Source: Actinomycetes bacterium
GTDB taxonomy: Bacteria > Actinomycetota > Actinomycetes > Mycobacteriales > Mycobacteriaceae
Reading direction: 5' to 3'
NCBI GenBank assembly: GCA_023461275.1
Contig: JAEYMI010000074.1
Location: forward strand, 124,001 to 188,000
DNA length: 64,000 nucleotides
A program made the translations under genes and the position numbers. Numbering within the stretch: position 1 is the stretch's first letter; each line of letters opens with the position of its first letter. The notes beneath the pieces are model-generated. The model made no database searches, was not told where the DNA came from, and worked only from the letters and a program-made list of their open reading frames with translations. This document shows positions 9,148 to 17,153 of the stretch, piece after piece.

Positions 9148-9174
9148 GGAATACCTCGGCGTTGAATCGAGTTG
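9148..9174 (+). promoter_or_regulatory. Candidate ECF-type promoter upstream of sigE
   Basis: GGAAT at 9148-9152 and GTTG at 9171-9174 are separated by 18 bases, close to the GGAAC-N18/19-cGTT pattern used by SigE/SigH-type ECF factors. It lies about 80 bases before the sigE start and would allow autoregulation or control by another ECF factor. The -35 element has T where C is usual, so support is moderate. Confidence 0.4.
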
Positions 9175-9253
9175 AGGACAGTGAATTCGTACGTCGGCAT
9201 TGTGACCCATCCGCGGGTCCCGCTGACGGCAGAAAGGGAAACGGCCACCGTTG

Positions 9254-9895
9254 ATGACTGATCCCACCGGATCTGTAGCAGAACTGCCCGCAGCCGACGT
9301 ACCCGAAACCGAGGTACTCACCGGGACCGCGGGGTTCGACGCCACGGGTGACTCCCTGCTGATGCCCTCCTGGGACGAACTGGTCCGAGAACATGCCGAC
9401 CGTGTTTACCGCCTCGCCTACCGGCTGTCGGGCAATCAGCACGACGCCGAGGACCTCACCCAGGAGACGTTCATCCGGGTGTTCCGTTCGCTGCAGAACT
9501 ATCGGCCCGGCACCTTCGAGGGCTGGCTGCACCGCATCACCACCAACCTGTTCCTGGACATGGTCCGTCGGCGCAACAAGATCCGCATGGAGGCGCTGCC
9601 CGACGAGTACGACCGCGTCCCCGGCGACACTCCCGATCCCGAGCAGATCTTCCACGACGCGAACCTCGACCCCGACCTGCAGTGGGCGCTCGACGCGCTG
9701 CCCCCGGAGTTCCGCGCCGCGGTGGTGTTGTGCGACATCGAGGGGTTGTCCTACGAGGAGATCGCCGCAACGCTGGGCGTGAAACTGGGGACGGTACGCA
9801 GCCGGATTCATCGTGGTCGCCAAGCCATTCGCGATCATCTGCAAGCACGCGGTCACACCAGCAGCCGGTCGGTCGCGGTCGGCGCCGCGCACTGA
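9254..9895 (+). CDS. sigE: ECF RNA polymerase sigma factor SigE
   Basis: SigE directs transcription of the cell-envelope stress response. The 213-residue protein has sigma region 2 (HADRVYRLAYRLSGN, AEDLTQETFIRVF) and region 4 (LPPEFRAAVVLCDIEG, YEEIAATLGVKLGTVRSRI) with no extra domains. The ATG at 9254 follows an AAAGGGAAA-type ribosome binding site; a TTG one codon earlier is also possible. A zinc-binding anti-sigma gene, an HtrA protease and tatB follow on the same strand, exactly the sigE locus of mycobacteria (Rv1221-Rv1224). Release from the anti-sigma partner under envelope stress is the expected control. Confidence 0.93.
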   Translation: MTDPTGSVAELPAADVPETEVLTGTAGFDATGDSLLMPSWDELVREHADRVYRLAYRLSGNQHDAEDLTQETFIRVFRSLQNYRPGTFEGWLHRITTNLFLDMVRRRNKIRMEALPDEYDRVPGDTPDPEQIFHDANLDPDLQWALDALPPEFRAAVVLCDIEGLSYEEIAATLGVKLGTVRSRIHRGRQAIRDHLQARGHTSSRSVAVGAAH

Positions 9896-9990
9896 CCTCC
9901 CCGTCGGTTGGCGGGAACCGCGGCTGTCGCTGCGTCGTTGTCGGTTATGGATAAGGTGGAGTGCGCTCGGGCTGAACCAGCACGACGCCA

Positions 9991-10052
9991 GACATTCACA
10001 CGCTAGACATCCACGACGGATGACATTCACGACGGATGACATTCACGACCAT
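9991..10052 (+). repeat. Iteron-like tandem repeat (period 15-16 bp) between sigE and rseA
   Basis: GACATTCAC or GACATCCAC occurs at 9991, 10006, 10022 and 10038, and a decayed GACGTTGC follows at 10053. The intervening bases are also conserved in the last copies (unit GACATTCACGACGGAT). The array lies in the 186-base gap between sigE and rseA, where no gene is seen. Confidence 0.85.
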
Positions 10053-10081
10053 GACGTTGCGGAAGGGGTGATCGGGAAGCG

Positions 10082-10567
10082 ATGGCTGCAGATCGGGGTA
10101 TCGCCGGCGGCGGCAACGAGCGGGACCGACGACAGGCGTCGATGCGAAATCGCCGACGCTCTGCCTGGAATCCCGCCACCTGGACGCCGGCCACATCGTC
10201 GTTCTCGGCCAACCGCCCCACACCCGGAGTGCGTCGGTTCGCCTCCACCGAGCACCTCGCTCCAGAAGCCGTCGCTGCCTTCGCCGACGGCGAACTCGGC
10301 ATGTCCGCGCACGCCCGCGCCATGAACCACCTGACGATGTGCCCCGAGTGCGCGGCCGCTGTCGATGCGCAGCTCGCCGCGCGCACCCGGTTGCGCACCG
10401 CAGGCGAGGTGTCGATCCCCCTGGATCTGCTCGGCCAGCTCAGCGAGATCCCGACCAAGGAGATCGACATCCCACGTTTGTCCGAGCACCCCACGGTTTC
10501 CCCGGATGCGCCGACCGACCGCAGGCAGATGCCGCGCGGTCGCCCGACCTGGCGTCGGGGTCGCTGA
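10082..10567 (+). CDS. rseA: Anti-sigma-E factor RseA (zinc-binding)
   Basis: This small cytoplasmic anti-sigma factor is predicted to hold SigE inactive. The ZAS zinc motif His-X3-Cys-X2-Cys is visible as NHLTMCPEC near residue 83, preceded by the conserved RFASTEHLAPEAVAAFADGEL segment, and there is no transmembrane helix. With the ATG at 10082 it has 161 residues, close to mycobacterial RseA; ATG 10142 has a better-placed AGG site and would give 141. The stop is 2 bases before the htrA GTG. The family is known to respond to redox state of the cysteines and to phosphorylation and proteolysis; only the zinc motif can be seen here. Confidence 0.88.
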   Translation: MAADRGIAGGGNERDRRQASMRNRRRSAWNPATWTPATSSFSANRPTPGVRRFASTEHLAPEAVAAFADGELGMSAHARAMNHLTMCPECAAAVDAQLAARTRLRTAGEVSIPLDLLGQLSEIPTKEIDIPRLSEHPTVSPDAPTDRRQMPRGRPTWRRGR

Positions 10568-10569
10568 TC

Positions 10570-12129
10570 GTGGCCGAGGACAACAGCTCAAGCGACACCA
10601 CACCCGGCGACCCCGGATCCGTTCCGTCGTCACCGTGGCGGACCCCGACGTCTGACGACGCGCGCGTCGCGGCGGCGCAGGCATCGGCGTCCCGGTCCCA
10701 GCAGCGGCATGCGCCGGTGTCCCGGGAGACCGCGCAGGTGTTCGGTCGTCCCGACGGCGTCGACGGCTCTTTCGCGCCCGACTCCTTCGCCGCCAATCCC
10801 GGCGCTGCCGATCGTCCGCAGCCGTCCATCGCGCCACCGGACCCGGTCCTCGCCGAGGCATTCGGCCGGCCGGACGGTTCCACCGACACCCTGCAGCGCG
10901 ATCCGCTCGCCGATTTCGGCGGCGACGACACGCCCGAGGCGCCCGTCGACCCGTGGCGGGACCCGCAGAGCACGGCCGCGCTGGATGCGCCGGCGCTGGC
11001 CACCCCGGCACCGGCGGCCCCCACCACTCCCGGCGAGAAGCTCAGCATTTCCGACGTCCTGCTCGGCCGACGGATCAGTTGGCACGCGCTGGCCACGCTG
11101 GCGTTGCTGGCATTGCTGATCGGCTTGTTCGGTGGGCTTCTGGGACGGTGGACCGCCGAGGTGGTCTCGCCGCTCAACTCCGACTCGGTCCAGCTGTCGA
11201 CCGGCTCCGACGACACCCCACCCAAGTCCGAGATCGCCAAGGTCGCCCAGTCGGTGGAGAAGTCGGTGGTGGCCATCGACGTCCGTACCGGAAGTGCCTT
11301 CGGCACCGGTTCGGGGTTCGTCATCGACAAAAACGGCTACATCATGACCAACAACCACGTGATCGCGATGGCCGCCAACGATCGCAGCGCAAAACTTGAG
11401 GTGGTCTTCTTCGACCGCACCCGAGTGCCGGCGCGCATCGTGGGACGCGACACCAGAACCGACATCGCGGTGGTCAAGGTCGACAACGTCGACAACCTCA
11501 CGGTCTCCAAGATCGGCGACTCCGACAAGCTGCAGATCGGTGAAGAGGTCATCGCCTTCGGTTCACCGCTCGGGCTCGATCGCACGGTGACCAGCGGAAT
11601 CGTCAGTGCCCTGCATCGCCCAGTGCCGCTACGACCCGACGCCGAGTCCGACACCGACGCGGTGATCGACGCCATCCAGACCGATGCGGCCATCAACCCC
11701 GGTAACTCCGGCGGTCCGCTCGTCGACGACAACGCGGCCGTGGTCGGTATCAACACCGCGGGCCTGGTCCCCGGCGGTGGATCGATCGGCCTCGGGTTCG
11801 CGATCCCGATCAACCAGGCCCTGCCGATCGCCACCACGCTGATCAAGGACGGCAAGGTCAACCACCCCCAGATCGGGGTGAACGCCAGCTCGGTGCGCAA
11901 CGACCGCGTCCTGGGCGCGCAGATCCGCAACGTCGTCGCCGGCGGACCGGCAGAGCGCGCGGGCGTCCGGGAGAACGACGTGATCACCTCGTTCAACGGC
12001 CGGCAGATCGAGAGCGCCGACGAATTGACGGTCGCGGTCCGGACCGCGAAGATCGGCGACGAGGTGAAGTTCACCTACTGGCGCGATGGGCGGACGTTCA
12101 ATGCCACCCTCACGCCCGAGAGTGACTAG
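10570..12129 (+). CDS. htrA: Membrane-anchored serine protease HtrA (trypsin-like plus PDZ)
   Basis: HtrA degrades or remodels misfolded envelope proteins and belongs to the SigE stress unit. From the GTG at 10570 it has 519 residues: about 170 cytoplasmic Pro/Ala/Asp-rich residues, one transmembrane helix (ALATLALLALLIGLFGGLLG, residues about 173-192), a protease domain and a C-terminal PDZ domain (IGVNASSVRND ... VITSFNGRQIESADEL). The triad is H263 (NNHVIAM), D298 (TDIAVVKV) and S380 (GNSGGPL). The frame is open further upstream across rseA, but the GTG two bases after the rseA stop is the sensible start. tatB follows after 8 bases. Confidence 0.92.
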   Translation: MAEDNSSSDTTPGDPGSVPSSPWRTPTSDDARVAAAQASASRSQQRHAPVSRETAQVFGRPDGVDGSFAPDSFAANPGAADRPQPSIAPPDPVLAEAFGRPDGSTDTLQRDPLADFGGDDTPEAPVDPWRDPQSTAALDAPALATPAPAAPTTPGEKLSISDVLLGRRISWHALATLALLALLIGLFGGLLGRWTAEVVSPLNSDSVQLSTGSDDTPPKSEIAKVAQSVEKSVVAIDVRTGSAFGTGSGFVIDKNGYIMTNNHVIAMAANDRSAKLEVVFFDRTRVPARIVGRDTRTDIAVVKVDNVDNLTVSKIGDSDKLQIGEEVIAFGSPLGLDRTVTSGIVSALHRPVPLRPDAESDTDAVIDAIQTDAAINPGNSGGPLVDDNAAVVGINTAGLVPGGGSIGLGFAIPINQALPIATTLIKDGKVNHPQIGVNASSVRNDRVLGAQIRNVVAGGPAERAGVRENDVITSFNGRQIESADELTVAVRTAKIGDEVKFTYWRDGRTFNATLTPESD

Positions 12130-12137
12130 GCGGAGCG

Positions 12138-12617
12138 ATGTTCGGCAGTGTCGGCTGGGGTGAGATGGTCATCCTGCTTGCGGCGGGACTGATCATTCTC
12201 GGCCCCGAACGCCTACCCGACGCCGTCTCGTGGACGATGAAGTCACTGCGCCAGGTCCGCGACTACGCGACCGGGGCTACCGACCAGCTGAAGAACGAGC
12301 TCGGCCCGGAATTCGACGAGCTACGCAAACCCTTGTCGCAGCTGAACGAGCTGCGCGGGATGTCGCCGGGTGCGTTGGTCACCAAACACCTTCTCGACGG
12401 CGATGATTCGTTGTTCACCTCGGGATTGGGCGCGACCACGGTGGATCGATCCACCACCGACACCCCGGCGATCAAGCCGGTCTCGGCTCCCATGCCCGGC
12501 GTGCCCGGCCCGGTGGACGGACCCATCACCGATCCCGTCACCGACCCTGCGGTGACCGAGAAACCGCAGCAGCCGACGCAGCGCCGCCACGAGATCACCG
12601 ACTGGGACGCGACCTGA
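12138..12617 (+). CDS. tatB: Twin-arginine translocase subunit TatB
   Basis: TatB is the substrate-receptor partner of TatC in export of folded proteins. The 159-residue protein starts with the diagnostic short helix and hinge (GWGEMVILLAAGLIILGPERLPD), followed by an amphipathic helix (SLRQVRDYATGATDQLKNEL) and a Pro/Thr-rich tail. The second-position phenylalanine and the E after the first glycines fit TatB rather than TatA. It is the last gene of the sigE-rseA-htrA-tatB run, as in mycobacteria. Confidence 0.92.
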   Translation: MFGSVGWGEMVILLAAGLIILGPERLPDAVSWTMKSLRQVRDYATGATDQLKNELGPEFDELRKPLSQLNELRGMSPGALVTKHLLDGDDSLFTSGLGATTVDRSTTDTPAIKPVSAPMPGVPGPVDGPITDPVTDPAVTEKPQQPTQRRHEITDWDAT

Positions 12618-12637
12618 CGGTCACACCGGCCGGCGGG

Positions 12638-13780
12638 TCAACGACGCGAGGTGTCGATGTTCAGGCTCATGCCGGCCAATCCGCGTCGACGGACCGCCAG
12701 CTTGTCGGCGACGGCACGCAACGCCGACCCCGACGCTGAATCCGGCGCCGAGAGCACCACCGGCGTACCGGCGTCGCCGCCTTCGCGCAGGGCCTGTTCC
12801 AGTGGGATCTGACCGAGCAGTTCCACCGGTGCGCCGACTGCGCGGGTGAGTCGATCGGCGACCGTGGCGCCGCCGCCGGAACCGAACGGTTCCATCCGGG
12901 TGCCGTCGGGCAGTTCGAGCCACGACATGTTCTCCACCACACCGAGGATCTTCTGTCTGGTCTGCAGCGCGATCGCGCCGGCCCGCTCGGCGACCTCGGC
13001 GGCGGCCTGCTGCGGGGTGGTGACCACCAGGATCTCCGCACCGGGGATCAGCTGGGCGATGGAGATCGCGACGTCACCGGTGCCCGGCGGCAGATCGAGC
13101 AGCAGGATGTCGAGGTCACCCCAGTAGACGTCGGCGAGGAATTGCTGCAGTGCGCGGTGCAGCATCGGTCCACGCCAGGTGACCGGGGTGTTGCCGTCGG
13201 TGAACTGGCCGATGGAGATGAACTTCACGCCGTGGTTGATCGGCGGCATGATCATCGTCTCGACCTGCGTCGGCTTGGCGTCGCTGCCGAGCATGCGGGG
13301 CACAGAGTGTCCGTAGATGTCGGCGTCGAGCACGCCGACCGATAGTCCGCGTTGTGCCAGGGCGGCAGCGAGATTGACTGTGACGCTGGACTTTCCGACG
13401 CCACCCTTGCCGGAGGCGATGGCGTAGACGCGGGTCAGCGAGCCCGGCTGGGCAAACGGGATCGTCGGTTCGGCGCGATCACCGCGCAGCTTCTTGCGGA
13501 GTTCGGTGCGCTGCTCGTCGTCCATCACGTCGAGTGCGACGCGGACCTCGCCGACGCCCGGCACATCGGCGACCGCGGTCTGGACCCGCCCGGAGATCTC
13601 GCCGCGCATCGGACATCCCGAGGTGGTCAGGTACACCTCGACGTCGACGCTGGCGTCGTCACGCACCGCGATCGACTTCACCATGCCCAGATCGGTGATG
13701 GGCTTGCCGATCTCTGGATCGTTCACCTTGCCCAACGCGGCACGCACGGCCGATTCGGTGGGTACAACTCCGGTAGTCAT
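12638..13780 (-). CDS. mrp: Mrp/NBP35-family iron-sulfur carrier ATPase
   Basis: Mrp/ApbC proteins carry and deliver iron-sulfur clusters with ATP hydrolysis. The 380-residue protein has an N-terminal MIP18-like domain (VRAALGKVNDPEIGKPI, with TTSGCPMRGEI) and a P-loop ATPase domain with the deviant Walker A GKGGVGKSSVTVNLA, then DADIYGHSVPRMLG and LLLDLPPGTGD. The region after NMSWLELPDGT lacks the CxxC that bridges clusters between subunits in E. coli ApbC, so cluster binding may differ. It follows the transglycosylase by 78 bases on the same strand. Confidence 0.9.
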   Translation of the reverse strand: MTTGVVPTESAVRAALGKVNDPEIGKPITDLGMVKSIAVRDDASVDVEVYLTTSGCPMRGEISGRVQTAVADVPGVGEVRVALDVMDDEQRTELRKKLRGDRAEPTIPFAQPGSLTRVYAIASGKGGVGKSSVTVNLAAALAQRGLSVGVLDADIYGHSVPRMLGSDAKPTQVETMIMPPINHGVKFISIGQFTDGNTPVTWRGPMLHRALQQFLADVYWGDLDILLLDLPPGTGDVAISIAQLIPGAEILVVTTPQQAAAEVAERAGAIALQTRQKILGVVENMSWLELPDGTRMEPFGSGGGATVADRLTRAVGAPVELLGQIPLEQALREGGDAGTPVVLSAPDSASGSALRAVADKLAVRRRGLAGMSLNIDTSRR

Positions 13781-13858
13781 CTCCGCCAGCTTAGCGCCAG
13801 GGCCCCGACGACCCGATCGTGCGCTCTGCTGCGCACCACCGAGGTCAGCCGACTACGG

Positions 13859-14983
13859 TCAGCCGACGGGCACTGGGGTGGTGGTCGGCGCCTGCTGCGG
13901 AGCCACCCGTCCCGGTGCCGGTTTCGGCGCGGGCGGCGGCATCAGGCCGGGAACGGTCATGCCCGGGGGCAGGCAGATTCCGGCGATGCACTGTTGTGTG
14001 GGCTTGCTCGGAGCCGACGATTCCGACGCCGACTCCGACGACGAGGATTCCGACGATGAGGTCTCGCTGCTCTCACCCGGCTTGGCCGGTTTCGACGAGG
14101 AACTCGACGACGACTTGTCGACCTGCTTCGGCTCGGGAATGGGGTTGGTCGGCATCACGCCGGTGGCATAGGCGGCAGCCCAGCTGAGCACGTTGGCGAC
14201 GTATTCCATGGAGTGGTTGTAGCGGAACACCGCCGCGGTCTTGTTCCCGTCGGTCATGATGTCGTGGACACCGGCACACAGGTACCGGCCGGCCGCGTAC
14301 GTCGCATCGAAGACGTTGTTCGGGTCGCTCTTGCCGTCGCCGTTGGCGTCGGCGCCCCACGCCGCCCAGGTGCCGGGGATGAACTGCATCGGCCCCATCG
14401 CGCGGGCGAAACCGCCGTTGCTGTGCCGGATCACCTCGTTGCCGGCCAGCGAACCGTCGAGCACGGGGCCTTCGATGGGATTGATGGTGTTGCCGAACTG
14501 GTCCACCGAGCCGTTGCTCGCGTGGTTGGACTCGATCCGACCGATGCCGGCCAGCAGGAACCACGGCAGCCTGCATTGCGGCTCTTCGGAGGCCATTCGC
14601 GATTCGGCCAGTTTGTAGGCCTGCAGCACGACGCCGGGGATGCCGAGTGGGCCGGTGGGCAGATCCGAGCTGATCCGGAACTGCGGTGCGGCGGTGCCGG
14701 CGGTGATTCCGGGGAGTGCTTCGGCAGGTTTGACCGGTGGGGGTGCGAAGCCGAGCAGCGTGACCGGTTGCGCGGTCGCCACCTCGGCGGCGATCGGGGG
14801 GAGGGCGGGCTTCGCAGTCGCCGACGACAGCGCGCCGGACCGTGCGCTGGAGGTCGCCGCACCGAGAACCATGGCTCCGAGCATCAGCGTGCCGGCACCG
14901 ATCGCGATGGCGCGCCTCGGGAAGTGGACCCGCCTCGGGCCCGGTGAGCGATGAAACGGCGAACGACGAAGGCTCGGGCTCAT
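13859..14983 (-). CDS. Secreted/membrane-anchored lytic transglycosylase (SLT domain)
   Basis: This protein cleaves peptidoglycan glycan strands. Of its 374 residues, a basic N-terminus and one hydrophobic segment (AIGAGTLMLGAMVLGAATSS) act as signal or anchor. A membrane-bound transglycosylase-like domain follows: FLLAGIGRIESNHA contains the catalytic Glu, then AMGPMQFIPGTWAAWG, DGKSDPNNVFDATYAAGRYLC, and an RYNHSMEYVANVLSWA end. About 100 C-terminal residues are low-complexity Ser/Glu and Pro/Ala with one CIAGICLPPG motif. The M. tuberculosis equivalent by position is Rv1230c. The unusual upstream repeat array is described separately. Confidence 0.87.
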   Translation of the reverse strand: MSPSLRRSPFHRSPGPRRVHFPRRAIAIGAGTLMLGAMVLGAATSSARSGALSSATAKPALPPIAAEVATAQPVTLLGFAPPPVKPAEALPGITAGTAAPQFRISSDLPTGPLGIPGVVLQAYKLAESRMASEEPQCRLPWFLLAGIGRIESNHASNGSVDQFGNTINPIEGPVLDGSLAGNEVIRHSNGGFARAMGPMQFIPGTWAAWGADANGDGKSDPNNVFDATYAAGRYLCAGVHDIMTDGNKTAAVFRYNHSMEYVANVLSWAAAYATGVMPTNPIPEPKQVDKSSSSSSSKPAKPGESSETSSSESSSSESASESSAPSKPTQQCIAGICLPPGMTVPGLMPPPAPKPAPGRVAPQQAPTTTPVPVG

Positions 14984-15050
14984 CGATACGCCCGCATCCC
15001 GACCGACGATGGTCTGCTACTGGTCACACCCACTGAGAACCTTCTTCGAC

Positions 15051-15121
15051 GTGCCTGGTCCGACGTGCTTGTCCGGAGCTGTCGTGCTCGTCCGGAACTG
15101 TCGTGCTTGTCCGGACGTGCC
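15051..15121. repeat. 19-bp tandem repeat array in the upstream region of the transglycosylase gene
   Basis: The unit GTGCTTGTCCGGAGCTGTC at 15065 recurs at 15084 and 15103 with one or few changes, and a partial copy lies at 15051. The 282-base gap 14984-15265 has no gene. Its far half (about 15155-15280) is clearly AT-richer than its surroundings. The array lies about 70-140 bases before the transglycosylase start. Confidence 0.85.
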
Positions 15122-15265
15122 GTGGCGCCGACCACAATATGGTCGACCGTCCGACTGTGACCCACCATACATATGGGGCGTGCGTGCCAATACGCGAAAC
15201 CGATATTTGTTCGCCAAAGGCACGCGCGGATCACACGAAGAACATCATATGCACTATCGCAAATG

Positions 15266-15787
15266 TTACGTGGGTGACGATGTGTCGTCAGAAGATGCGT
15301 GCCCCGACTGGGCGCCCAGTCGCGTCGTCAACTCGTCGAGGAGGTCGTCGATCTCGCGTCGGAGGTAGTCACGGGTGACGGTGTCACCGACCGCGAGGCG
15401 CACCGCGGCCAACTCGCGGGCCAGGAACTCGGTGTCGGCCTTGGTCTGTGCCGCACGGCTGCGGTCCTCGTCGAGCGCGATGCGGTCCCGGTTCTCCTGC
15501 CGGTTCTGCGCCAGCAGGATCAGGGGCGCGGCGTAGGCGGCCTGGGTGGAGAACGCGAGGTTCAGCAGGATGAACGGGTACGGGTCGAAACGCCATGCCA
15601 CGACGACCAGGTTGATCGTGATCCAGACGATCACGATGATCGTCTGGATCGCCAGGTAACGCCCGGTTCCGAGGAAACGCGCGATCCGTTCGCTGTACAT
15701 GCCGACGACGTCGGAGTCGAGATTGAACGACACGCTGCGTCGTTGGCGTGGTGTGTCGAGGCGGCGCCCCGGCTGATCGGTGGTCAT
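15266..15787 (-). CDS. DUF1003 membrane protein
   Basis: This 173-residue inner-membrane protein matches DUF1003: a FNLDSDVVGMYSERIARFLGTGRYL lead, two transmembrane helices (YLAIQTIIVIVWITINLVVV and YPFILLNLAFSTQAAYAAPLI) and the signature ILLAQNRQENRDR followed by a charged helix. The family has no proven biochemical role. Its start overlaps the stop of the CBS/MgtE-N gene by four bases (ATGA), so the two proteins are made together; this pairing suggests a shared, perhaps divalent-cation-related, function. Confidence 0.85.
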   Translation of the reverse strand: MTTDQPGRRLDTPRQRRSVSFNLDSDVVGMYSERIARFLGTGRYLAIQTIIVIVWITINLVVVAWRFDPYPFILLNLAFSTQAAYAAPLILLAQNRQENRDRIALDEDRSRAAQTKADTEFLARELAAVRLAVGDTVTRDYLRREIDDLLDELTTRLGAQSGHASSDDTSSPT

Positions 15788-17103
15788 TTCCTCGCTCCCG
15801 TTGCGGCGCGGTCGGCTTCGTCCTCGTCGATGTCGTCGTCGGGTTCGGTCTCACGCCAGTCGCGCGGAAGCAGCTCGTCGAGCAGGTCGTCGACGCTGAC
15901 CGCTCCCAGCAGGTGGCCCTGGTCGTCCACGACCGGTCCACAGACCAGGTTGTAGGTGGCGAAGTAGCGGGTGATGGTCTCCAGCGAATCCTCGGGATTC
16001 AGATGCGACAGATCGGTGTCGAGAATGCCGCCGACGATGTTGGCCGGCGGCTCGCGCAGGAGGGCCTGCAGGTGTACGCACCCGAGATACTTTCCGGTCG
16101 GGGTGGCCGTGGGCGGTCGTACCACAAACACCAGGGTCGCCGCGGCCGGAGTGATATCCGGATCGCGCACGCGCGCCAGCGTCTCGGCGACGGTGGTGGC
16201 CGCGGAGACGATGATCGGCTCGGTGGTCATCAGGCCGCCGGCGGTATCGGGGGAGTGGGTGAGCAGTCGGCGCACCGGTTCGGACTCCTGCGGATCCATC
16301 CGTGCGAGCAGTGACTCGGCCTCGGTGATCGGGAGTTCGCCGAGCAGGTCGGCGGCGTCGTCGGGGTCCATCGCCTCGAGCACGTCGGCGGCACGATCGA
16401 CCTCGAGGTGGGTCAGCAACTCGGTCTGATCGTCGGGCGGGAGTTCCTGCAGGATGTCGGCGAGGCGTTCGTCGTCGAGTGCCTTGGCGATCTCGTCACG
16501 CCGTTTCGGTGGCAACTCGCGCAGCGCGTTGGCGACGTCGGCAGCCCGCATGCCCTCGAATTGCAGCAACGCCTGCGCGACCCCCTGGCCCGGGAGATTC
16601 AGCGCGGTCTGGGTCAGGCCATGCACATGGGACCATTCGACGACGTGTGTTTCCCCTCGTCGGCGTAGCCCCTTGCGGCTTGAACGGACGGCCACGCGCG
16701 CGACCATCCAATCGCGGGTACGGGTCCGTTCGATGCCGAGATCGATGACGGTGACGTCCTGGTTGGCGAGTTCGTCGAGGTCGGGGTCGTCGACTCGCAC
16801 CCGGGTATCGAGGATCTGTCCGAGCGCGAGTGCCTCGCCGGGGCGCAGGTGCAGTCGTCGCAGGCTGACCGTGCCGGTGTTCAAGGTGACCGCCTGCGGT
16901 TCGATGCTCGTCACTCGCAGCATCGGCACAAAGATCCGTCGTCGGGTGGCCAACTCCACGGCGAGCCCGAGCGCCCGCGGCTGCTGGCCCGGCATGCGGA
17001 CAGCGATCACCACATCGCGGACGCGACCAATTGATTCACCATCGGGACCAAGGACTGCCAACCCGACTAGCCTGGCTACGAAGACCTTGTTCACCGCGGA
17101 CAT
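15784..17103 (-). CDS. CBS-domain protein with MgtE N-terminal domain and PRC-barrel-like region
   Basis: This 439-residue soluble protein has a beta-rich PRC-barrel-like N-terminus (VFVARLVGLAVLGPDG, SIGRVRDVVIAV), a helical MgtE_N superhelix (GMRAADVANALRELPPKRRDE, LADILQELPPDDQTELL) and two CBS motifs (GGLMTTEPIIVSAATTVAETL; GGILDTDLSHLNPEDSLETI). In MgtE channels these cytosolic domains sense magnesium, but no transmembrane segment is present here. It may be a stand-alone sensor or scaffold. The frame extends to 17199, but ATG 17103 (MSAVNKV) gives the conserved start. It overlaps the DUF1003 gene. The M. tuberculosis counterpart by order is Rv1232c. Confidence 0.85.
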   Translation of the reverse strand: MSAVNKVFVARLVGLAVLGPDGESIGRVRDVVIAVRMPGQQPRALGLAVELATRRRIFVPMLRVTSIEPQAVTLNTGTVSLRRLHLRPGEALALGQILDTRVRVDDPDLDELANQDVTVIDLGIERTRTRDWMVARVAVRSSRKGLRRRGETHVVEWSHVHGLTQTALNLPGQGVAQALLQFEGMRAADVANALRELPPKRRDEIAKALDDERLADILQELPPDDQTELLTHLEVDRAADVLEAMDPDDAADLLGELPITEAESLLARMDPQESEPVRRLLTHSPDTAGGLMTTEPIIVSAATTVAETLARVRDPDITPAAATLVFVVRPPTATPTGKYLGCVHLQALLREPPANIVGGILDTDLSHLNPEDSLETITRYFATYNLVCGPVVDDQGHLLGAVSVDDLLDELLPRDWRETEPDDDIDEDEADRAATGARK

Positions 17104-17153
17104 GCGCTCAGCGTAGTGGCCAGGAGACGTGCACGGAGAAGGCAGGAGTATCG

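Noticed and set aside
10339..10569. Upstream extension of the htrA frame into rseA
   Set aside because: rseA is the real coding frame there (zinc motif); GTG 10570 directly after its stop is the natural htrA start.
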